Origin: an uncultured Verrucomicrobiota bacterium
GTDB lineage: Bacteria; Verrucomicrobiota; Verrucomicrobiia; Limisphaerales; UBA9464
DNA: 33,732 nt
Reading direction: 5' to 3'
Assembly: GCA_903939515.1 (NCBI GenBank)
Contig: CAJAHH010000018.1
Span: 1 to 33,732 of the forward strand
Position 1 is the first letter of the stretch, and each line of letters opens with the position of its first letter. This document shows, one piece after another, positions 24,466 to 30,827 of the stretch. The position numbers and the translations under genes were made by a program. The notes beneath the pieces were generated by a model. It was not told where the DNA came from and made no database searches. It worked only from the letters and a program-made list of their open reading frames with translations.

Positions 24466-25614
24466 TCAGCGCTTCGAGGAAGTGTTGGTCTTGAAGGCGC
24501 CACGAAAGAGCCAGTGCCGCTTAAGCCCACCCAAAAAGTCGGAGGAGTTGGTGAGGACGCCCTCGACCGCCGGCAGGGTGTTTGAGCGAACCGTTCCCAG
24601 GGTCCGCTCAACCTCAACCAGTGTTCCCGGCAAGGTGGTATTGAGATTGGAGACCAACGGCCCCACCCCTTGGATCTGCTGGTTCAGCTGCGTAACCAGT
24701 GGCGGGACGGTGCGGCCCAGATCGGTGAGCAGCGGTGGCAGCGTGGTGTTGAGGTTGGTCAGGAGCGGAGGCACCGTGGAGTCGAGGTTCGAGACGAGCG
24801 AACCAATGCCCCCGATCTGAGCGTTCAAATTGGTCAGAGTCATCGTCAGCGCCGAATTGAGATTGCTCGGGATCAGGATCTCCCCAAGTCCGCCGGGTCG
24901 GTCGAAGCGGGCCGACAAGTTAGTGGGGAAGAGCAAGTCGCCCAAGCCACCGGGCTTGGTGAAGGCTTCTCGAATCCGCGGTACTAGCAGAGTGAGTTCA
25001 CCGATGAGATCTCCCGTGACCTCGGTGCGTATAAAGTAACCCTTGGCGTCCTCGGCAACAGGATCATAGCGGATGAAGTTCGTGACGTCCGATCGGCCTA
25101 AATTGTAGGCGTACTTGTCCCACAGGACACCCAAGGCTCCCCCGCCGGTGGCATTGGTGGACGGGGCCGTGGTGGCGATGCCAAGGCCCTGGCTGCGGGT
25201 TATCTCCAGGAAGTTTCCTCCGGCGATGTCGATGGGCAGGCCACTGACCTTGAGCTTGGAATCGGTGAAAATGTACCCGTGGTAGGGGTCCCGCACCAGG
25301 AACCGAACAAACACGTTGAAACCCTCGCTTCGGTGCCAGGAATCATCCGGGGCCGTGTCGATCTTGACCACCTCGCCGATGGTGAAACCCAGCATCTTCA
25401 CCGGAGTACCCACTTTCACCGAACTGCCGTCTCGAAGGTAGGTGTAGTAGGGCACCTGACGAACCCACCACCCACGTTTGTCACCCGTGGTCTTGATGAA
25501 GAATCCCAAGCCGAGGAGTCCCACGAGTACCGCGCCCACCAGAAAGAGCACCACGACCCATTCCACCCTTCGAAGGCGGGTCCGAAGTTGAGGAGTCAAA
25601 TCCTGCAGGGCCAT
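24466..25614 (-). CDS. MlaD-type MCE domain protein with 11-residue repeats
   Basis: 382 aa. It has a cytoplasmic N-tail, one membrane helix (~19-41), an MCE domain (~52-140, SVKVGTPVKMLGFTIGEVVKI ... LPIDIAGGNFLEI) and a long C-terminal region. From ~262 to 330 there are near-perfect 11-residue repeats (LVSNLDSTVPP, LLTNLNTTLPP, LLTDLGRTVPP). KRHWLFRGAF near the end is an MCE-family ending. MCE proteins form rings that carry lipids across the periplasm. The gene starts 2 bp after the ATPase stop, so it is the membrane-spanning partner of the MlaE/MlaF-type pair. Confidence 0.85.
   Translation of the reverse strand: MALQDLTPQLRTRLRRVEWVVVLFLVGAVLVGLLGLGFFIKTTGDKRGWWVRQVPYYTYLRDGSSVKVGTPVKMLGFTIGEVVKIDTAPDDSWHRSEGFNVFVRFLVRDPYHGYIFTDSKLKVSGLPIDIAGGNFLEITRSQGLGIATTAPSTNATGGGALGVLWDKYAYNLGRSDVTNFIRYDPVAEDAKGYFIRTEVTGDLIGELTLLVPRIREAFTKPGGLGDLLFPTNLSARFDRPGGLGEILIPSNLNSALTMTLTNLNAQIGGIGSLVSNLDSTVPPLLTNLNTTLPPLLTDLGRTVPPLVTQLNQQIQGVGPLVSNLNTTLPGTLVEVERTLGTVRSNTLPAVEGVLTNSSDFLGGLKRHWLFRGAFKTNTSSKR
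24625..24831 (-). repeat. 11-codon tandem repeats in the MCE gene
   Basis: Residues ~262-330 repeat with a period of 11 (33 nt): L-[VL]-[ST]-[NDQ]-L-x-x-T-[VL]-P-P. At least four units are clear and two are degenerate. The pattern suits a long amphipathic helix or beta needle beyond the MCE ring. Confidence 0.75.
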
Positions 25615-25616
25615 AG

Positions 25617-26408
25617 TCAGGGACGGGGTTTAGTGAGATCGCGGAAACCCTCTTCACCTGTGGCGGCAAGAACGGCTTCGATGTTGGAAAGGATGCGCCA
25701 ATGGCCGCTGGCGACCAGCGCGAAGCGCGGGTCCAGACCGACGTACGGGCGCACCGCATCCGCCGTTGCGACGATGGTCAAGGGTTGGCCACCGAGCAAG
25801 GGATGCCCGGCCAGAGCCTCCGCCAGAAATCCGCGCCACCAATGCAAATGAACGGCGTCCAGACCCGCCAGTGGGTTGTCGAGCAGGAGGAGGCTCGGCT
25901 CCAACACCAGGCTTCGGGCCAGCGCGACCCGGCGCGACCAAGACCGACTCAAGGAGGCGGGTTTCCGAGAGAGGATCGATTCCAACTGGAGGTAACCAAT
26001 CAACGGCTCAAATTCGCTGAGGGCCTCGGTAGGGGAGCGGTTCTGGTGATAACACCACGGGAGGAGGATGTTTTCTGCCACGCTCAGGGCTGAGAACAGT
26101 CGCCCGCTCCCATCGAAGACCAAACCCAAACGACGACGGGTCTCCCGCAATCCCGCGTCGTCCTCTCCGGAGGCATCGACGCGGCGACCAAACACGCGAA
26201 CCTCGCCCGCCGCCGCCGGAATTAATCCGGCCAAGGTCTCCAAAAGCGCGGTCTTACCGGCACCCTGCGCGCCGGCCACCACCCAAAGTTCACCCGTGTC
26301 TACCGTCCAGTCCACCGCCTGAAGCGAGACCCCACCCATTGAGGTCGAACTAGCGATCCCCAGCGATCGGGTCTCCAGCGCAGGGGTGGTGGATGGAGGT
26401 GTCCTCAC
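25617..26408 (-). CDS. MlaF-type ABC ATPase with degenerate catalytic motifs
   Basis: 263 aa. The start GTG 26408 overlaps the permease stop (GTGA). Walker A GAQGAGKT (46-53) is intact. The other motifs depart from the family: the Q-loop VFQ is VFD (D99); the signature LSGGM/Q is LSRSW (153-157); Walker B is LLLLDNP, so the catalytic Glu is Asn (N178); and the H-loop His is Ala (TAD, A216). RRVALARSLVLEPSLLLLD still clearly places it next to MlaF. It should drive lipid movement with the MlaE-type permease. With these changes it probably binds ATP but hydrolyses it poorly or in another way (inference). Longer upstream frame overlaps the permease. Confidence 0.8.
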   Translation of the reverse strand: MRTPPSTTPALETRSLGIASSTSMGGVSLQAVDWTVDTGELWVVAGAQGAGKTALLETLAGLIPAAAGEVRVFGRRVDASGEDDAGLRETRRRLGLVFDGSGRLFSALSVAENILLPWCYHQNRSPTEALSEFEPLIGYLQLESILSRKPASLSRSWSRRVALARSLVLEPSLLLLDNPLAGLDAVHLHWWRGFLAEALAGHPLLGGQPLTIVATADAVRPYVGLDPRFALVASGHWRILSNIEAVLAATGEEGFRDLTKPRP

Positions 26409-27244
26409 AGGAGCAAGTACACGGTGATAAACAGGGCGTCGATCATCAGGCATCCCACCACGCAAACGGCCACCGTCCGCGTCGTCGCCGGGCCCACTTC
26501 CTCCAAGGTCATCGGACGGGCCAGTCCCTGATAGCAAATCACCCAGCCGGTGAGAGCCCCGAACAGTAACGTCTTGAGGACCCAGAGTGGAAAATCCAGA
26601 GCACTCATGGCACTAGCGATCTGGGTGAAGAACTCGATCGGAGACGCTTTCAATCCGCGGGCATAAGCAAAGAGATAGCCCGACCCCAGCGCTATCAGGA
26701 TGAGGTAGGCACTGAGTGATACCACCGCCACCGCGAATCCGATCACCCGGGGCACCACCAAATAATGGATCGGGTCGATACCCAGGGCTTCGAGGGCTTC
26801 CACCTCACCTAGTGCCCGGGCCGTGCCCAATTCAACCACCGACGCCGTACCCACTCGGGCCAGTACCAGGAGGCCAGCGATCATTGGGACCATTTCCCTC
26901 ACGAACACCGTGACAATGAATGTTCCAGTGAAGTTCCCGGCCCCAAATTGCTCCATCAGCGAGACGGTCTGCCCCACGAAAACCACACCTAGAATCACTC
27001 CAAGAAAACTAATGATGGGCAGGAGGCGTACTCCGCATCGATGGATTTCGCCCAGCACCTGCGGGCGCATCACCTCGGAATTATCCCGATGACGCCGAGC
27101 CGCCGTCGCCAGCGTAATGAGGATAAAGGCACCCAGACGGGTCAGGCTGCGCCACTCGCCAAGCAAGGCACCCAGCCACCCCAACCCTCCACCGGAATCC
27201 TCGCCGGCAACGGCATTTCTGAGAGGGGGTGGGGTCGCCTCCAT
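26405..27244 (-). CDS. MlaE-type ABC lipid-transport permease
   Basis: 279 aa with five to six membrane segments. The family core REMVPMIAGLLVLARVGTASVVELGTARALGEVEALEALGIDPIHYLVVPRVIG (~130-185) is clear. It forms the inner-membrane channel of a Mla/MCE lipid transporter between outer- and inner-membrane leaflets. It starts 14 bp after the epsI stop and overlaps the ATPase start by 4 bp. An extra N-terminal ~40 residues precede the first helix. Confidence 0.88.
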   Translation of the reverse strand: MEATPPPLRNAVAGEDSGGGLGWLGALLGEWRSLTRLGAFILITLATAARRHRDNSEVMRPQVLGEIHRCGVRLLPIISFLGVILGVVFVGQTVSLMEQFGAGNFTGTFIVTVFVREMVPMIAGLLVLARVGTASVVELGTARALGEVEALEALGIDPIHYLVVPRVIGFAVAVVSLSAYLILIALGSGYLFAYARGLKASPIEFFTQIASAMSALDFPLWVLKTLLFGALTGWVICYQGLARPMTLEEVGPATTRTVAVCVVGCLMIDALFITVYLLL

Positions 27245-27258
27245 GTGTGTCGGCGGGA

Positions 27259-28002
27259 TCAGCGGCTGGCCGTCTGCGGTTCGCGCTCAATGGACGGCAC
27301 AGCCGCTCCGATCAGCCGCGACATGCGCTCGAAAGTGAGGTCTTCATCCCCCGGATCGCTGAGCGAGAAAAAGGAGATGTAGGCCCAGCGCGGACTGCGC
27401 CCCTTGGAAAGAATGTCCTGGACCATCTGCCATTGGCGGGCTGAGTGGCTGGCCGTGCGGATTCCGTCGGCCACGAACCAAAACACATAGACCCCATTGA
27501 TGGTCACTCGACGGCCGTCATCACGCTCGACCGAACGGGTCATGTCAAAGCGCTGCACCTCAAGGCTTCCGGGAGCCCATCCAGGGACTTCGATGCGTCG
27601 GACGGTCTGTGAGAGAATCTGCCACCCGACGCCGGTCATGCAGTACTCGGGCCGATGAATGCTGGTCCGATCGGCACCCATCAGCACCACGCTTGCCGAA
27701 ATAGAGGGGATGGAGGCTCCACCATGATAGGACCTTCGCCCAAAGGTCGTGTCCGGCGGCAAGAAACTCAGCTCTAGGTCGGGAATGGCATCCATCTGGG
27801 ACCGGTAACCCGGCAACGAGGCCGGAAGGGACACCGAATTGGAGGTAGCCAAACCACCCGACTCGCTCAGCAATGGAAGACCCACAATCCGCACACCGGG
27901 TTCACCCATGCGCACACGTTCTTTGAGCCATCGCAGGGAACCGGCGGCCGCAACCATGAGGGTTAGGGCCGTAATCGTAATGACAGCAATGCGCGGGTTC
28001 AT
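27259..28002 (-). CDS. EpsI-family exosortase-associated protein
   Basis: 247 aa. One N-terminal membrane helix (~5-23) precedes an EpsI-like periplasmic domain with the characteristic HRPEYCMTGVGW (116-127, H116 and C121), then YVFWFVADG and the C-terminal helix. EpsI proteins go with exosortases, often in exopolysaccharide loci; the exact job is not settled. The start overlaps the exosortase stop as ATGA, and the mlaE-type gene follows 14 bp after its own stop, so it physically links the two systems. Confidence 0.8.
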   Translation of the reverse strand: MNPRIAVITITALTLMVAAAGSLRWLKERVRMGEPGVRIVGLPLLSESGGLATSNSVSLPASLPGYRSQMDAIPDLELSFLPPDTTFGRRSYHGGASIPSISASVVLMGADRTSIHRPEYCMTGVGWQILSQTVRRIEVPGWAPGSLEVQRFDMTRSVERDDGRRVTINGVYVFWFVADGIRTASHSARQWQMVQDILSKGRSPRWAYISFFSLSDPGDEDLTFERMSRLIGAAVPSIEREPQTASR

Positions 28003-28973
28003 GGCTGGGCGGTGCCGGAGTGGGTGCCTTCAGCGGAGACTAGGGTGGATGAACTGGAGGTCGGTTCAGGTTCGCGCAGCCATCGGGCCACCAAGAACAC
28101 ACAACTCAATGCGATGAGGAAGGTCGCAAAACCGAACTTAGTCTCAACGGCCTCACCCGCGGCTTGCCCTGCGGCCTCGGCCACAGCGAACACCACAATG
28201 AGCCGGATGACATTGGCCAACACCGCAAAACCGGGGCTGAGCAGGATGAGAAAAATTCGACGCCAGGCGGACCGGAAATTCAGGAAGGCGAAGGTGACGG
28301 TTAACAGCAGCACCACCGTGGCGCTGCGGATGCCGCTGCAGGCCGGGGCGACATCGAAGCGGAATCCCTGCACGGTGGCCGAAGCCTTCTGTAAAACAAT
28401 GGTTCCCGCCCGCTCCAGCTTCATGTTCAGAACCCATTCACAGAACGTCGTCGAGAGGACGGTGCTCAGGAGCCGCAATCCGTGGGTGAGCGTGTCGAGG
28501 AAGACGGAGATCGGCACGCAGAAGAAGAACAGCAAGTAGGGAAAGGCGAAGGCGCGCATCCAAGCCCGGCCCCAGTACATCCCCATGATCCCGAAGAGCC
28601 CTACCAGAAAACCCACCACCCCGAGGCGTGTCTGCTGGACCACATAGCCCGAAAGGTGCAGCAGCAGTCCAAGGGGAACCAGCGCCAGCGCCGGAGCCCA
28701 AGGTTCCTTCGGAATGGCGGTCAATTCGGTCCGACGCATCACGACGATGGCTCCCACCAACCAGGGAATCATCAGGCCCAATTCATCATCGCGCCCCTGC
28801 TTAGCTCCCCCCTCATAAACCGCCTGCAGCCAACCGAACATCGATTCGGTCTGGATGTAGCCCAGGGTAGAGTTGCCCAAGAAGTGGAAGAGCGCGAACC
28901 ACGCCGCAACGACCAACCCAAAGGCTGCCTTATGAGGCAGGCTATCCCACAGCGATCGCAATTCTTGAAGCAT
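27999..28973 (-). CDS. Exosortase-family membrane protein, unusual active site
   Basis: 324 aa from ATG 28973 (an in-frame TTG lies 12 bp upstream). About eight membrane helices. The exosortase motif APACSGIRS carries the catalytic Cys (C212), and FAVLANVIRL carries the conserved Arg (R257). Where exosortases usually have a His about 20 residues later (F-H-D-x-x-G-W-x-x-F), this protein reads AVETKFGFATF, with Glu near 277 and no His nearby. Exosortases cleave and process PEP-CTERM-type tails at the inner membrane. No target with a clear tail is in the window. First gene of the exosortase-epsI-mlaEFD-like operon. Confidence 0.82.
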   Translation of the reverse strand: MLQELRSLWDSLPHKAAFGLVVAAWFALFHFLGNSTLGYIQTESMFGWLQAVYEGGAKQGRDDELGLMIPWLVGAIVVMRRTELTAIPKEPWAPALALVPLGLLLHLSGYVVQQTRLGVVGFLVGLFGIMGMYWGRAWMRAFAFPYLLFFFCVPISVFLDTLTHGLRLLSTVLSTTFCEWVLNMKLERAGTIVLQKASATVQGFRFDVAPACSGIRSATVVLLLTVTFAFLNFRSAWRRIFLILLSPGFAVLANVIRLIVVFAVAEAAGQAAGEAVETKFGFATFLIALSCVFLVARWLREPEPTSSSSTLVSAEGTHSGTAQP

Positions 28974-29074
28974 CGACGGTTGCAAGTGGGGTAAAAGTGA
29001 CCCGTCCCGACACCCCTACGCAAGGGCAACGTCAATGGATCACCGGCACAACGTCAGCCATTGAAGGACTCCCA

Positions 29075-29842
29075 CTAGGACCGGATCACCAACGAGGCCA
29101 GCCAGTCTTGGGCGGCCGAGCGAATGGATTCCCCGGTGCGGACCCGGGGTTCGACGAACTTGGGTGTGAACCAGGGGAAGGCCCCAACCAAGTCGTGGGT
29201 CACCAAAATCTGACCGTCACAATCTGCTCCACTGCCAATGCCTATGGTCAGCATCCGAGAGCAAACGCCGCGGATTTCAGCAGCCACCGGTGGGGTCACC
29301 AACTCCAAGACACAGGCAAAGGCGCCGGCTTCTTCCAAGGCAAGGGCGTCGTCCAACAAGCGCTGACGGCCCGCCTCGTCCCGACCTTTGATGCGGTACT
29401 TGCCGCCCTCTTCCACCACATGCTGGGGCAGCATGCCGAGATGACCCATGAAGGGAATTCCTTCGGCCAAGATCGCTTGAACTTGCGGCAAGATCTCCTG
29501 CCCTCCCTCGGCCTTCACATATTCAGCACCCGCCTCAACCAAGCGGCGGGCATTGCAGACCGCCTGGGCAGGCGTCTCATAGGCTTTGTACGGTAAATCG
29601 GCTCCTACCAACGCCCGGCCTCGGGCTCGGGCCACCGCTCGAAGGTGATGGACGATGTCGTCCATGGTTACGGCAGTGGTGTCCGGATGTCCTAGCACCA
29701 CCATGCCCAGCGAATCACCCACCAGCAGCACCGGTACACCCGCTTCATCGAGCAACCGAGCCCCGGGATAATCATAGGCCGTCAACGCACCGAATGGGCG
29801 GCAACCCTTCCATCCGCGCAGCGTCTCGACGGTGATCTTCAT
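29075..29842 (-). CDS. panB: 3-methyl-2-oxobutanoate hydroxymethyltransferase PanB
   Basis: 255 aa from ATG 29842 (E. coli 264). MKITVETLRGWKG, LTAYDYPGARLLDEAGVPVLLVGDSLGMVVLGH (metal Asp in GDS), DLPYKAYETP, VKAEGG, MGHLGMLPQ and the catalytic Glu in VLELVTPPVA are all present, followed by IGIGSGADCDGQILVTHD. It makes ketopantoate for pantothenate/CoA synthesis. An in-frame GTG at 29881 would add 13 residues, but family members start like MKIT. It lies ~100 bp upstream of the exosortase operon on the same strand and may be co-transcribed. No panC is present. Confidence 0.95.
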   Translation of the reverse strand: MKITVETLRGWKGCRPFGALTAYDYPGARLLDEAGVPVLLVGDSLGMVVLGHPDTTAVTMDDIVHHLRAVARARGRALVGADLPYKAYETPAQAVCNARRLVEAGAEYVKAEGGQEILPQVQAILAEGIPFMGHLGMLPQHVVEEGGKYRIKGRDEAGRQRLLDDALALEEAGAFACVLELVTPPVAAEIRGVCSRMLTIGIGSGADCDGQILVTHDLVGAFPWFTPKFVEPRVRTGESIRSAAQDWLASLVIRS

Positions 29843-29971
29843 GGCATCCACAAGGGGGAGTGTCGGCGCGGATGCGGGCACGGCAAGGTTGAAGCGCTCG
29901 ACCCGCGGAACTCTTCAGCAAGGCCCGAACGTCTTGATTACGATCAGTGCCCTCGGGCCCCGCTAAGGACC

Positions 29972-30730
29972 TCAGCCCAACACCAAGCCCACTGGACAAT
30001 GGTCAGATCCCAAAACAGACGGGCGAATGAAGGCCTCTTTCAAAGCCGGTCGAAGCGCCCCCGAGATCCCGACATAATCAATACGCCACCCGACATTCCG
30101 GGACCGAGCGCCGGCCATCGGACTCCACCAGGTGTATTGGCCTGCTTTCCCCGGGTGCCGGTCGCGGAACGTATCCACAAACCCCGCCTCCATGAGCCGA
30201 GTGAATCCCCGCCGTTCCTCGACCGTGAAACCATGGTTGCGAACATTGGCCTTGGGATTGGCCAAATCGATTTCTTCGTGGGCCACATTGAGGTCTCCGC
30301 AAAAAACCACCGGCTTACGGGCCTCCAACGCCTTCAGATACGCCCGAAAGGCCGGATCCCATTCCAGCTCCCGATACGGCAGGCGAGAAAGATCCCGCTT
30401 GGTATTGGGTGTGTAGCAATTGACGACGAACTGGTCCTGGAGTTCGACCGTCAACACCCGACCTTCGTTGTCCGGTAACCACGAACCCAGGCCTCGCTCG
30501 ACGGAAAGCACGGGCAAGCGGCTGAGAGTCAGAGTACCGCTGTAGCCCTTGCGTTCGGCGGAGTTCCAATGAACCGAATACCCGCTGGGCCACTCGACAG
30601 ACACTTGTTCGGACATCGCCTTCACCTCTTGGAGGCAAATGACATCGGCATCCTCTTGGGCAATCCAGTCGAGCAATCCCTTGCCCAACGCCGCGCGCAG
30701 GCCATTGACGTTCCACGAAGTCAGCTTCAC
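29972..30730 (-). CDS. Exodeoxyribonuclease III / AP endonuclease (Xth family)
   Basis: 252 aa from GTG 30730. VKLTSWNVNGLRAAL (1-15), CLQEVKA (Mg-binding Glu), NCYTPN, FCGDLNVAHEEIDLANPKAN, GFVDTFRD, YTWWSP, WRIDYVGIS and the terminal GSDHCPVGLVL are the complete ExoIII/ExoA motif set. It nicks DNA at abasic sites and removes 3' blocks during base excision repair. Further in-frame codons upstream to 30805 do not match the family, so the GTG is preferred. It lies 97 bp downstream of the PVC cytochrome gene on the same strand and 129 bp upstream of panB. Confidence 0.93.
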   Translation of the reverse strand: MKLTSWNVNGLRAALGKGLLDWIAQEDADVICLQEVKAMSEQVSVEWPSGYSVHWNSAERKGYSGTLTLSRLPVLSVERGLGSWLPDNEGRVLTVELQDQFVVNCYTPNTKRDLSRLPYRELEWDPAFRAYLKALEARKPVVFCGDLNVAHEEIDLANPKANVRNHGFTVEERRGFTRLMEAGFVDTFRDRHPGKAGQYTWWSPMAGARSRNVGWRIDYVGISGALRPALKEAFIRPSVLGSDHCPVGLVLG

Positions 30731-30827
30731 GGGCAGAATCTTGCTGTCTATCGCGCCTCGGTGCAATCCAGCGGCCCGGAATCGGCTCGGCTTCTGCGGG
30801 GTCAAGGATTGATCCGGGGTGTGAACC

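Noticed and set aside
28974-28985. TTG start for the exosortase
   Set aside because: ATG 28973 is in frame 12 bp downstream and gives a normal N-terminus; TTG is not needed.
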